Shown here piece after piece: positions 8,884 to 16,329 of a stretch of DNA of 39,351 bases. The translations under genes were made by a program, and so were the position numbers. The notes beneath the pieces were generated by a model that was not told where the DNA came from, did no database searches, and worked only from the letters and a program-made list of their open reading frames with translations. The number at the start of each line of letters is the position of its first letter. Positions within the stretch are counted from its first letter, which is position 1. Source of the DNA: Synechococcus sp. UW140 (lineage in GTDB: Bacteria > Cyanobacteriota > Cyanobacteriia > PCC-6307 > Cyanobiaceae); the NCBI GenBank assembly GCA_945860085.1, contig CAMAPJ010000017.1:1-39351 (forward strand), read 5' to 3'.

Positions 8884-8920
8884 ATGGCGAAGTTGAAATG
8901 GCGAAGCAGGGAATGGCGAA
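8884..8920. repeat. three ATGGCGAA copies before the exonuclease gene
   Basis: ATGGCGAA recurs at 8884-8891, 8898-8905 and 8913-8920, spaced 14 and 15 bases apart, just before the preferred exonuclease start at 8943. The second and third ATGs are in the exonuclease frame, so they multiply the possible start codons. Confidence 0.6.
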
Positions 8921-8942
8921 TCTGGAAAGGGCGAAGCTGGAC

Positions 8943-9857
8943 ATGAGCAGCGATCTGATCGCCCAACCCTCCTTCTGGCCGGAGCTGGAGCCAGCCACCC
9001 CCGGGCCCAGACTGCGCCAACCCAAACCAGCGGCCCATGCCCCCACCCCCGGCCTGGACCTGCTTGTTGTTGACCCGGCCGATCCGATCGAGCTGCCTGC
9101 GGCTGCCGCCCCGATGCCATTGCCCAGCTTCCGCTTGGGCCCGGCCGATCGCAGCCTGCCGGAGCGGCTGTTGATCCTTGATACGGAAACCACCGGCCTG
9201 CAGAGCGAGCGAGACCAGTGCATCGAAATCGGCGCCGTTCTCTTCCATGTGGCCGAGCGGGCCGTGCTTGAGCAGGTGTCGTTCCTGCTGCCCTGCCAGG
9301 AGAACCCGGCCGAAGCGATCAATGGCATCAGCGCCAGCGTCACCCGCAGCCCCCAGCCCTGGCAGGCGGGCCTCTGTTTTTTTGAGGCCATGCTTGCTGC
9401 CGCCGACCTGGTGGTCGCCCATAACGTCAAGTTCGATCGGGCCTGGTTTGGCCGGGAGCCCCTGCCGGCGATCACCAAACCCTGGCTCTGCACCATGGAA
9501 GACATCCGCTGGCCGTCCTCCTTGCGGTTGAAGCCGACGCCGTCGGTGCGCGATCTGGCCCTGGCCTTTTCCGTGCCGGTCTGGGCCGCCCACCGGGCCC
9601 TCACCGACTGTATCTACCTGGCCCAAGTGTTTGAGCGTTGCGGAGATCTCGACACCCTGCTGCTGGAGGGACTCGAACCTCGCCAGCTCTACCGGGCCCG
9701 CCTCAGTTACGCCGAACGCCATCGAGCCCGCGAAGCTGGCTTCCGCTGGAATGAGCCCCTGCGCGGGGCCTGGAGCCGCCGGCTGTCGCAGCGGGAGCTG
9801 GCCCTGTTGTCCTTCCCTGTGGAGCTCGTTGATGGCGAAAGCGATCCAGCGATCTGA
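8943..9857 (+). CDS. DnaQ-like 3'-5' exonuclease
   Basis: DEDDh exonuclease domain flanked by extra sequence; 304 residues from the chosen ATG. Exo I is LILDTETTGL (Asp80, Glu82), Exo II is AHNVKFDRAWF and Exo III is AHRALTDCIYL (His217, Asp222). This is the fold of the DNA polymerase III epsilon proofreading subunit and of RNase T, acting on single-stranded 3' ends with two metal ions. Residues 1-70 are proline- and alanine-rich and probably disordered. The C-terminal 80 residues (about LYRARLSYAERHRAREAGFRW onward) form a small extra segment I do not recognise. The frame is open far upstream because it shadows the antisense peroxiredoxin gene. ATGs at 8898 and 8913 are also possible; GGAAAGG upstream of 8943 favours the chosen one. 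Confidence 0.87.
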   Translation: MSSDLIAQPSFWPELEPATPGPRLRQPKPAAHAPTPGLDLLVVDPADPIELPAAAAPMPLPSFRLGPADRSLPERLLILDTETTGLQSERDQCIEIGAVLFHVAERAVLEQVSFLLPCQENPAEAINGISASVTRSPQPWQAGLCFFEAMLAAADLVVAHNVKFDRAWFGREPLPAITKPWLCTMEDIRWPSSLRLKPTPSVRDLALAFSVPVWAAHRALTDCIYLAQVFERCGDLDTLLLEGLEPRQLYRARLSYAERHRAREAGFRWNEPLRGAWSRRLSQRELALLSFPVELVDGESDPAI

Positions 9858-9986
9858 CTCCTGAATGCCAGCGCACCACTGCGAACAAGGTCAAGAGAAG
9901 GTGGCTCCGACGCCATGCCACAGAGTCCGACGGTTTTGGGCCAAAAGCCCGGGGCCTGATCAGGCTTGGCAAAGCGTTGCTCGGCA

Positions 9987-10253
9987 ATGGCCAGTCCCTT
10001 CGCCACCAAAAAGCCGTCTAGCGGACGCCAGCTGGGCGCGATTGTGCGTCGCTGGCAGGACACACGCACTTGGGCGCGCCTGATACGCGAGGCCGAGGCG
10101 CTCTGGCATATCGATGTCAGGGATCTCCACCGCCTTGCTGCCTTGGAATTGGGCCGGTTGATTGGGGAAGTTCCCGCACGGTTGCGGACCAGGGTGAATC
10201 GCTGGCTGGTCGGCTACAGAGTTGCCACCCGGTTGCCCATCAGCTCCTCCTGA
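9987..10253 (+). CDS. small conserved-looking protein, unknown function
   Basis: Predicted product of 88 residues from ATG (MASPF), basic and arginine-rich, with helices predicted by eye around RQLGAIVRRWQDTRTWARLIREAE and LHRLAALELGRLIGEVP in pattern. I do not recognise a family. It follows the exonuclease on the same strand after 129 bp, which contain a perfect 12-bp palindrome GCCTGATCAGGC (9954-9965). The regular spacing of hydrophobic residues suggests real coding, and the codon use resembles the neighbours, but an overlapping plus-strand frame (10070-10327) is also open. TTG at 9966 could add seven residues. Confidence 0.5.
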   Translation: MASPFATKKPSSGRQLGAIVRRWQDTRTWARLIREAEALWHIDVRDLHRLAALELGRLIGEVPARLRTRVNRWLVGYRVATRLPISSS

Positions 10254-10352
10254 AACAGTTGCTTGCCTTAGGCCCACCGGCACTTAGGCCCGCTGCTGGG
10301 GTGGCCCGGTTTGCCGTGATGGACTGAGCCGTTGCTGGATTTGGCCGCTGGC

Positions 10353-10757
10353 CTAGCGATCGCTGAGAAGGTCCTTGCTGCTGGCCTTTAACTGGGACCA
10401 TAATTTACGAATTTCTTCGTAGGCCTGATCCTGTTCAATCTTGCCATTGGCTTGGAGACCAACGATCAGGCCGATTCGATCGGCAAAGGTTTCCAGGTTC
10501 TGATGGAAAGCCAAACGCTCTGGGGACCAATTGGCGCCCCGATAGGCACTATGGCCTTCCATCGGAGATTGAATGCCTTCGCGGTGAAATGGACTGTTGA
10601 AATCTTCCAAAGGCGAAACTCCGTTTTTGTTCAGCTGGTATTCGGCTGCGGGATTGACCCGCTTCCAAAGAACTAATAATAGCGCCGTTGCCAAAGTATT
10701 GGGGCCTTGCTGCTTGATGGCGGCAGGAACGCGGAGCTTGGCGCGGCCTAGAGTCAT
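10353..10757 (-). CDS. small cyanobacterial protein resembling DUF7219
   Basis: 134 residues. A hydrophobic stretch near the N-terminus (about TLATALLLVLW) may be a membrane helix or signal anchor. The C-terminal half contains an aromatic G-A-N-W-S-P-E-R-L-A-F-H-Q-N-L pattern, then E-T-F-A-D-R and a Y-E-E-I-R-K-L-W-S-Q-L-K ending. That order (PENL-F-NANLQEFA ... YEEIKKLWKQLK) is what I recall for the small cyanobacterial family DUF7219; the match is from memory. The function is unknown. The gene contains a HIP1 octamer at 10356-10363, at its 3' end. Local GC is lower than in the genes to the left, and it reads away from the pst operon's end. Confidence 0.6.
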   Translation of the reverse strand: MTLGRAKLRVPAAIKQQGPNTLATALLLVLWKRVNPAAEYQLNKNGVSPLEDFNSPFHREGIQSPMEGHSAYRGANWSPERLAFHQNLETFADRIGLIVGLQANGKIEQDQAYEEIRKLWSQLKASSKDLLSDR

Positions 10758-10806
10758 CAGTTCTTGATGCCTGTCAGTTGGCTAAGGACTTTCAGTGACA
10801 ATTACA

Positions 10807-10888
10807 TTAATTAGGTCAATAGCTGCCAGGAAATAAGCTGGCAAAACTTGTGTGTCCTATTTGGCAAAGTTTCCCCAACCCTAATTAA
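10807..10888. repeat. 9-bp inverted repeat in the gap after pstB
   Basis: TTAATTAGG (10807-10815) and CCTAATTAA (10880-10888) are exact reverse complements 64 bp apart, within the AT-rich 161-bp gap between pstB and the small gene at 10353. Between them TGCCAG (10824-10829) and CTGGCA (10838-10843) form a short stem. This could be a regulatory site pair for the small gene or part of the pst 3' end; neither is shown. Confidence 0.4.
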
Positions 10889-10918
10889 GGTTTGCCTAAA
10901 AGTGACAGGCTGGGTGCA

Positions 10919-11755
10919 TCAGCCAAAACGGCCAGAAACATAATCTTGCGTCGCCTGCTGAGCAGGCGAGTTGAAGATCCGCTCGGTCTCACCAAATTCT
11001 TCAAGACAACCAACTTTGCCATCGAGATCTGGCAGACTCGTGACATTAAAGAAGCCGGTCAGATCAGATACGCGCGTTGCTTGTTGCATATTATGGGTGA
11101 CGATGACGATCGTGAACGTCTTTTTGAGCTCATGCATCGTTTCTTCAATCTTTAGGGTGGAGATCGGATCAAGCGCCGAACAGGGTTCATCCATCAAGAT
11201 CACTTCGGGTTCCACGGCAATCGTGCGGGCGATGCAAAGCCGTTGCTGCTGGCCACCCGATAGCGAAAAGCCGCTTTCCTTGAGTTTGTCCTTGGCTTCG
11301 TCCCAAAGGGCTGCTTTGCGCAAGGAGCTTTCAACGAGTTCATCCATGTCTCCACGGAAACCATTGATCCGAGCGCCAAATGCGATGTTTTCATAAATGG
11401 ACTTTGGAAATGGATTGGGCTTCTGAAAGACCATGCCAATCCGGCGCCTCACCTCAACGGGATCAACGCGGCGGTCATAAAGATCATGGCCGTCAAACAG
11501 TACCCGCCCAGAGAGGGTACAGCCTTCAATCAGGTCATTCATGCGGTTGAGAGCACGCAGAACCGTGGATTTACCGCAACCGGAAGGACCGATGAAGGCT
11601 GTCACCTTCCCCTTGGGGATCTCCATGAAGACGTGATTGACAGCAATATTTTTGCCGTTTCCATAGCTGATGCTGACATCTTGAAGCGAGAGGCAGGCGT
11701 CAGCGGCAGGGGCTGTGGGCCTGGCATTGGAAGCGGTGTTCAGGCTGGTGGTCAT
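10919..11755 (-). CDS. pstB: phosphate ABC transporter ATP-binding protein
   Basis: Cytoplasmic ATPase that powers the high-affinity phosphate importer. At 278 residues it has family length. Walker A is GPSGCGKST (56-64), the signature is LSGGQQQRL starting at 165, Walker B ends in ILMDEP with the catalytic Glu190, and the switch histidine is in IVTHNMQQA. The sequence [20 protein letters not shown] is diagnostic of PstB among ABC ATPases in pattern. It is the last gene of pstC-pstA-pstB, 41 bp after pstA. No phoU or pstS follows. Its base composition is AT-richer than that of the genes left of 10 kb. Confidence 0.97.
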   Translation of the reverse strand: MTTSLNTASNARPTAPAADACLSLQDVSISYGNGKNIAVNHVFMEIPKGKVTAFIGPSGCGKSTVLRALNRMNDLIEGCTLSGRVLFDGHDLYDRRVDPVEVRRRIGMVFQKPNPFPKSIYENIAFGARINGFRGDMDELVESSLRKAALWDEAKDKLKESGFSLSGGQQQRLCIARTIAVEPEVILMDEPCSALDPISTLKIEETMHELKKTFTIVIVTHNMQQATRVSDLTGFFNVTSLPDLDGKVGCLEEFGETERIFNSPAQQATQDYVSGRFG

Positions 11756-11796
11756 GGCAGTAGGTGAAAAAAGGTGGAGTAAGAAGTCAGCTTGCT

Positions 11797-12714
11797 TTAG
11801 ATTTTGTTGAAGCTACCGACGTAACGGGCAAAGATATTCATCACCAAAATCATCATCACTAAAACAAAGGAGGTGGCCCAGGCCAGGGCGATTTGCACGT
11901 CATAGGGCATGATTGCAAAATTATAAATTAGTACTGACATTGAGGCGATGGGGCTGAATAGCCCTTCGGGCCAGAAGGGCGAAAATAGGGCGGTGAAGAT
12001 CAGGGGAGCTGTTTCACCGGCAGCGCGGGCAATGCTGAGCACAATCCCTGTCGCAATCGGTTTGAAGGCCGTCGGCAGGGTGATGTGGGTGATCGTTACA
12101 AACTTGGAGGCTCCCACGCCAATGGCGCCCCAACGCAGTTCTTGGGGAACCAGTTTTAGGCCTTCATCCGTTGTTTTGATAATCGTTGGAAGCATCAACA
12201 CCGAGAGGGCAATGCCGCCCGCTATCGCACTGTAACTTTGATCAAAGAAAATACGGGTAGCCACAATCAGGCCATAAACAAATACACCACAGATAATTGA
12301 TGGAACACCAGAGAGCACATTGGTGCCAAAACGAACAAAACTGGCAAAGGCACCGCTCTTGGAATATTCAGCCAAGTAGATGCCGCCGCCGACCCCAACT
12401 GGGATGGCTATCAAGGCTGCAATCAGACTAACAATCAAGGTGCCAAGAATGGCGTTGCCGATGCCACCACCAGTCATGCCGGGCGCCGGCGGCAGCTCGG
12501 TTAACAAACTAAGGCTCATCATTGAGCCTCCCTTGATCACCACATAGGCAAGTACAAGTACCAGTGGTAATACAACGATGACAGCAAAAAGTCCTGCTAA
12601 AAAGGTAAAAAATCCATTCCAGCGGTTGCGTGGCAGCTTGGGCTTGCGATGCAGAGAGCGAATGTTCGATAGGGACGGGCGCCGGGCCGGTGACGCCATG
12701 GGTGCGGAGGTCAT
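11797..12714 (-). CDS. pstA: phosphate ABC transporter permease PstA
   Basis: Inner-membrane permease subunit of 305 residues with about six hydrophobic helices after a basic 30-residue N-terminal tail. The ATPase-docking EAA loop is seen in [15 protein letters not shown] ... [11 protein letters not shown], followed by RAAGETAPL, which is characteristic of PstA. It pairs with PstC to form the channel for phosphate released by the periplasmic binding protein. It begins seven bases after the pstC stop codon, which fits a single transcript. The start ATG (MTSAP) is the first in frame. No odd features beyond the low local GC. Confidence 0.96.
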   Translation of the reverse strand: MTSAPMASPARRPSLSNIRSLHRKPKLPRNRWNGFFTFLAGLFAVIVVLPLVLVLAYVVIKGGSMMSLSLLTELPPAPGMTGGGIGNAILGTLIVSLIAALIAIPVGVGGGIYLAEYSKSGAFASFVRFGTNVLSGVPSIICGVFVYGLIVATRIFFDQSYSAIAGGIALSVLMLPTIIKTTDEGLKLVPQELRWGAIGVGASKFVTITHITLPTAFKPIATGIVLSIARAAGETAPLIFTALFSPFWPEGLFSPIASMSVLIYNFAIMPYDVQIALAWATSFVLVMMILVMNIFARYVGSFNKI

Positions 12715-12721
12715 GGGATTT

Positions 12722-13678
12722 TCAGGTGTAACGCAAGCTGAGTCGGCGCACGATCCATTGCGCTAACACGTTGATAATCAATGTCAGCAGCATTAGCACG
12801 AAAGCTGCATACATTAAGGAAGAAACCTGGTTGCCATCGGCTTCGCCAAATTGATTGGCTAGCATCGATGCAATTGTGTTGCCTGGTGCAAGTAAGGACA
12901 GGCTGAAATTATTCGAATTTCCGATAATCATTGTCACGGCCATCGTCTCGCCCATGGCCCTGCCTAGGGCAAGCATCACGCCACCGGTGATGCCAGAGAT
13001 GGCTGCTGGAAGAATCACCTGAAAAATTGCCCCCCATCGCGACGCGCCGATCCCATAGGCAGCCTGGCGCAATTCAACTGGAACTTGAAGCAGGGAATCC
13101 CGGGCAATCGCTGTGATGATCGGTAAAATCATCACGACCAAAATCAAGATGGCTGGAGCCATGCCAGGGCCCTCCGGTTGGGTTGAAAAGAAGGGCAGCC
13201 AACCCAGGCTGGCGTGTAAGCCGTTAAGAACTGGCCTGAGGAACGGCTCCATTACGAAAATCGCCCACAGCCCCAACACAACGGATGGGATTGCTGCCAG
13301 GAGTTCAACCATCAGGCCAATGATCTGGCGGCCTTTGACAGGTATAAAATTTTCAGTCAGAAAGATTGCGGTGCCAACTCCAAGGGGGACGGCAATCAAC
13401 AGGGATAATATGGAGGTGACAATAGTGCCATAGATGGCCGTAAACGCCCCGTATTCATTGGTGACCGGATTCCAATTGGAAGTTGTCAGAAAGCCAAGCC
13501 CGTAGGCTGACATTGCCGACCGAGATCCCAGTAAAACGGTAATCAAGATAGCGACCAATATCAAACCGACCAACGAGGCAAGGCAGGTTGCCAGCACCCG
13601 GAAGGACTGATCGGCTAACTTTTCTGATAACGGCCTGCGTCGCAAGCGGAACAGATCGGTTTTTGTCGTTTGGATCAT
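12722..13678 (-). CDS. pstC: phosphate ABC transporter permease PstC
   Basis: Inner-membrane permease subunit of 318 residues with about six transmembrane helices. The EAA loop is PVELRQAAYGIGASRW ... LPAAISGITGG, followed by RAMGETMAV, as expected for PstC; the AIPSVVLGLWAIF segment is also typical. It is the first gene of the pst operon here. Its ATG overlaps the stop (ATGA) of a 14-codon upstream reading frame, and no good ribosome-binding sequence precedes it, so translation may be coupled to that frame. A candidate Pho box lies about 90-120 bp upstream. The binding protein PstS must be encoded elsewhere. Confidence 0.96.
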   Translation of the reverse strand: MIQTTKTDLFRLRRRPLSEKLADQSFRVLATCLASLVGLILVAILITVLLGSRSAMSAYGLGFLTTSNWNPVTNEYGAFTAIYGTIVTSILSLLIAVPLGVGTAIFLTENFIPVKGRQIIGLMVELLAAIPSVVLGLWAIFVMEPFLRPVLNGLHASLGWLPFFSTQPEGPGMAPAILILVVMILPIITAIARDSLLQVPVELRQAAYGIGASRWGAIFQVILPAAISGITGGVMLALGRAMGETMAVTMIIGNSNNFSLSLLAPGNTIASMLANQFGEADGNQVSSLMYAAFVLMLLTLIINVLAQWIVRRLSLRYT

Positions 13679-13719
13679 TGACGTTGCGCCAACTGCTGCA
13701 ACAATTTTGCTTGATCCAT
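13675..13719 (-). CDS. possible 14-residue leader or remnant ORF before pstC
   Basis: ATG at 13719 opens a 14-codon frame (M-D-Q-A-K-L-L-Q-Q-L-A-Q-R-Q) whose TGA overlaps the pstC ATG by four bases. The same frame is open for 17 more codons upstream without a usable start and reads like the end of a helical protein before meeting a TAA. It could be a coupling leader peptide or the stub of a lost gene in front of pstC. It may also be chance. Confidence 0.25.
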   Translation of the reverse strand: MDQAKLLQQLAQRQ

Positions 13720-13768
13720 GGCCAGACTCTTGGTAACATCCTGATTGTAGAGCTCGAAAATGGTCTCG

Positions 13769-13798
13769 ATGTTATGATTCGGTTAACTCTGGTTTATC
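13769..13798 (-). promoter_or_regulatory. candidate Pho box upstream of pstC
   Basis: On the minus strand three 8-mers occur with exact 3-bp spacers: GATAAACC, AGA, GTTAACCG, AAT, CATAACAT. Cyanobacterial SphR/PhoB sites are described as tandem 8-mers near CTTAACCT separated by 3 bp. The middle unit matches 6 of 8, the last 6 of 8 and the first only 4 of 8. Position and periodicity favour a phosphate-starvation operator; the weak first unit keeps this tentative. Confidence 0.38.
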
Positions 13799-14213
13799 TG
13801 GGGGCGTATGTGTTGCAAGACGCTAGCAGGGGCGCTCCACGTTATTGCAAGCAGTTGGGCGGGCAGTTGGCTATCTAAATGACAAGCTGTGGTTTAGATG
13901 GGTCGCGAGCAAGGGGGCTTAACGAGATATTCGGCCTAATCAATCGACCATTGTTTCTAGCTTTTGTTCGACAGCAATAATCTTTGACCCAATTGCTGCC
14001 TCTTTGATGTCCAGAATTGAATTTGTGCTTTGGGCGCTTCAAAAAATGGAGACAGACTATTGCCCCGTAAGCCAGTTCCAGCCAGTTGCGCCAACAGTTC
14101 TGGGTCTGCAAAGCCCCCTTGCTGTTAGGACTTGTTTGAGGTGCTTTTGGATGATTTTCATGCTATTTAGGGTGAATGCTTGCGATTAGAGCCTAGTTCC
14201 AGCCAAAGGACTT
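13799..14213. other. gene-poor, low-GC stretch between pstC and the EPS locus
   Basis: About 415 bases with no gene I can support. GC is visibly low (27 of 60 bases in the line starting 13981). Short frames on both strands are open (for example minus 13875-14111 and plus 14004-14189) but resemble nothing known. A minus-strand ATG at 14161 starts M-K-I-I-Q-K-H-L-K-Q-V-L, and a different frame continues in coding-like fashion from the G5 run near 14115 to a TAG at 13957, which suggests a frameshifted remnant. A 13-bp inverted repeat brackets this part. Confidence 0.5.
13908..14123. repeat. 13-bp perfect inverted repeat bracketing 216 bp
   Basis: AGCAAGGGGGCTT (13908-13920) and AAGCCCCCTTGCT (14111-14123) are exact reverse complements with 190 bp between. 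The arrangement resembles terminal inverted repeats of a small non-autonomous element, but I see no target duplication at the flanks and no similarity between the arms beyond 13 bp. Confidence 0.5.
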
Positions 14214-14498
14214 TTAAGTGGTGAACCAATTGCGGCGATTTCGACTGTCCTCTTTCGGTTGATTCCAGGGGAAGTAATCTGCTTTCAGATTGCGGGAGTG
14301 TCGTCGCAATTCAATGATGCTGATCTCAATGCCGTGCTGCTCGAGTAGGATTTTGAGATCACTGGTGCCGGCACAATTCTTGAACAAGCTGGCAAATTCA
14401 CTATCTATATTGCAAAATAAAACAAGCTGAAGATCGCCTCTCGCTGGGATGGTTATGCAATACACGTATTGGGGATGGGTTCTCTTAAAGCTTAGCAA
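14214..14498 (-). CDS. unknown protein, start unclear
   Basis: A 94-residue frame from a TTG codon. The amino-acid pattern is protein-like: a strand pair around Y-V-Y-C-I-T-I-P-A-R-G-D and L-Q-L-V-L-F-C-N, then a helix and I-E-I-S-I-I-E-L, ending in a basic tail. I recognise no family. No ATG or GTG is available, and the frame remains open upstream through the 88-bp gap into the 3' end of the phosphatase gene at 14587. It could therefore start by coupling to the phosphatase from a non-standard codon, or be an N-terminally truncated relic. GC is low, like its surroundings. Confidence 0.38.
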   Translation of the reverse strand: MLSFKRTHPQYVYCITIPARGDLQLVLFCNIDSEFASLFKNCAGTSDLKILLEQHGIEISIIELRRHSRNLKADYFPWNQPKEDSRNRRNWFTT

Positions 14499-14586
14499 GC
14501 CCCTCGGCAGAGGCGAAGTCTTCCAATCGTTGATTGTAAAATTGGCAAGTTTTAAGGACTGTTGACGTTTGGGGGCTTTCTTTGGT

Positions 14587-15048
14587 TCAGAGTGCTGCCA
14601 AAATCGCCAGTTGACCGGGTAAGGGGTTTGTCCCAGGGTGCACTTGCATCAGGTAATCCAGGGCATGTTGGGGGCTCAATCCTTGATGGCGCACTAACCA
14701 GGCCAGGCATACCAAGGGGGAACGCTCCATTGCGGCCACACAGTGAACATAGACAGGCCCTTGCTGACGCAGCTCGGCTAGCCTGTCGAGAGCTTGCTCG
14801 ATTTCGCCGAGCTGGGGTAATCGTTGGGCATTGTGATCGGGAAGAACCAGGCGTTGGCAGCTGAATCGCTGATTCAGGTTTACTGGCGGCGGTGCTTCCT
14901 CTTCACTGCAGACACTCAATACTGCCTTGATTCCTTCACTCTGTAGGTGATCGAGGTGGCGCTCAGCTCTTGGAGCGGGGCCGATCGCCAGCTCTTGGAC
15001 GAGGACCCAATCCACGCGAAATCGTTTCTTGCCGATGACTGCCATCAT
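14587..15048 (-). CDS. dual-specificity protein phosphatase family protein
   Basis: 153 residues with the cysteine-phosphatase signature HCVAAMERS (His102, Cys103, Arg109; C-x5-R) and an upstream general-acid candidate Asp71 in LPDH. This is the compact DSP/PTP fold that removes phosphate from tyrosine or serine/threonine through a phosphocysteine intermediate. The start ATG overlaps the TAA of the Wza-like exporter gene by one base, so the two are tightly coupled. A tyrosine kinase of the Wzc type is encoded divergently 1.3 kb away. Context therefore suggests that it dephosphorylates that kinase, the job done in E. coli by Wzb, which belongs to a different (low-molecular-weight) phosphatase family. 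The substrate is inferred. Confidence 0.82.
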   Translation of the reverse strand: MMAVIGKKRFRVDWVLVQELAIGPAPRAERHLDHLQSEGIKAVLSVCSEEEAPPPVNLNQRFSCQRLVLPDHNAQRLPQLGEIEQALDRLAELRQQGPVYVHCVAAMERSPLVCLAWLVRHQGLSPQHALDYLMQVHPGTNPLPGQLAILAAL

Positions 15049-16136
15049 TATTTGTTTATAAGATTCACAAGGGCCAATATATTTACGAGTCCAGTGAGAG
15101 GTGCGCTGACCGCACCGATCGCATCACTGGCCACGGCCATGCCACTGCGATTTACCACGAGAGTGTCTCCATCACGCAGAGGTGGGTTCAGGGCATTGGA
15201 AGCTCCCTGGCTGAGGTTGAGCTTGAAGCGCTGTCGGGTTGCCGTTCCATTGCGGTTGATGCGTACCAGCTCCACATTGCCAGTGTTGGCTCGCCAGGTT
15301 TGGGGGCCTCCCGCCGCCATCACGGCTTGCACAAGGGGCGTATTAGCGGGTAAGGGCAGGGCCCCTGGTCGCAACACCTCACCAATCACATAAACCTGAA
15401 TCTGGTGGGGTGAGAGATTGGCCGAGGCTAGGGCGATCGCTTCTTGGGGAGGCTCGCTGGCCTTGGTGATGCGAATGGTGTCTCCGTCAAAAAGGAAGGG
15501 ATTTTGCTGTTGATCCCCTTCAAACAGCAAGGAGAGTAAATCTAGCTGGGTTTGCTTGTAGCGTGGTGAGTCGCCTGGCATGCGCCGTTGCAGCACGACC
15601 TGACGCAGGTTCGCTAACTGGGTAATTCCGCCCGCTTTCTGGATCGCATCGACAACTGTGGGTAGACCGCTGATTGAAATGCTTGGCCCCCCCTGGGTTT
15701 GGGCCCCTTCACTAGTGGTGAGGGAGTAGAGGCCAGGCCGCTCCACCTCGCCCACTAGGGCGACCCGAATGGGCCGAGCTTTTACCAGGCGCAGCTGCAG
15801 CTCGGGCCGAAGCACCTGCTTGCGATAAAGAGACGTCACCCATTGGCTGGCCTGGGAGAGGCTCAGGCCCGTGAGACGCACGCTGCCGATCAGGGGCAGG
15901 GAGACGGTGCCATCATTGAGAACATCAAGTGGGCCCGACAACTCAGGCGCATCAAAGAGTTTCAGCTCAAGTTGATCACCGGGGCCTAGCAGATAGGTGT
16001 CGTCCTGAAGGGTCGTCGTCGCCGTAATCAGTGGGGTTTTGATTGGCTCCTTAGCATACGCATCGAGAGGACGTAAGGACTGTGTGCCAATTAAGGTGGC
16101 GGCACCTAGGGTGAAGGCGATCAGTTTGTCTTTCAT
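15048..16136 (-). CDS. polysaccharide export protein, Wza-like, SLBB domains
   Basis: Outer-membrane or periplasmic exporter component for exopolysaccharide or capsule; 362 residues from the ATG at 16136. An N-terminal signal peptide is visible (MKDKLIAFTLGAATLIG ... AYAKE). It lacks a lipobox cysteine, unlike E. coli Wza. Next comes the polysaccharide-export domain beginning YLLGPGDQLELKLFDAPELSG in pattern, then two SLBB repeats, around RVALVGEVERPGLYSL and QVYVIGEVLRPGALPLP. A hydrophobic C-terminal segment (about 340-360) may insert in the outer membrane. The frame is open upstream of 16136 but that part lacks a signal sequence. It heads a two-gene unit with the phosphatase and is divergent from the Wzc-like kinase. 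Confidence 0.88.
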   Translation of the reverse strand: MKDKLIAFTLGAATLIGTQSLRPLDAYAKEPIKTPLITATTTLQDDTYLLGPGDQLELKLFDAPELSGPLDVLNDGTVSLPLIGSVRLTGLSLSQASQWVTSLYRKQVLRPELQLRLVKARPIRVALVGEVERPGLYSLTTSEGAQTQGGPSISISGLPTVVDAIQKAGGITQLANLRQVVLQRRMPGDSPRYKQTQLDLLSLLFEGDQQQNPFLFDGDTIRITKASEPPQEAIALASANLSPHQIQVYVIGEVLRPGALPLPANTPLVQAVMAAGGPQTWRANTGNVELVRINRNGTATRQRFKLNLSQGASNALNPPLRDGDTLVVNRSGMAVASDAIGAVSAPLTGLVNILALVNLINK

Positions 16137-16329
16137 TGCTTGAAAGTTTTTGGGGCGCCTCTGTCGCACAATCGCGTGACAAGTATCATAAGTGTCCCAC
16201 ATGGCCCGTTGGGTTGCGAGGGCCATGGCATAGATTGGACATACAGAATAATCAGAGAGTTTGGCCAAGCTGATCGCCCAGTCCGGAGCAGGCACCATTC
16301 CCTTGGCTGAGGCTGGTATCAGGCCCGCC
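16137..16329. promoter_or_regulatory. divergent promoter region of the export genes
   Basis: The 193 bp between the Wza-like and Wzc-like start codons must carry promoters for both directions. On the minus strand TATGAT around 16190 is a fair -10 candidate; on the plus strand GAATAAT around 16250 is another. No convincing -35 boxes accompany them. The plus-strand frame is open from a TTG at 16261, so part of this region could be coding if the kinase starts earlier. Confidence 0.4.

Noticed and set aside
8265-8942. Upstream part of the exonuclease frame as an N-terminal domain
   Set aside because: It lies antisense to the peroxiredoxin and has no family pattern; the frame is open only because of codon bias.
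8853-9722. Two long minus-strand frames across the exonuclease
   Set aside because: Both are shadows; the plus strand carries all three Exo motifs.
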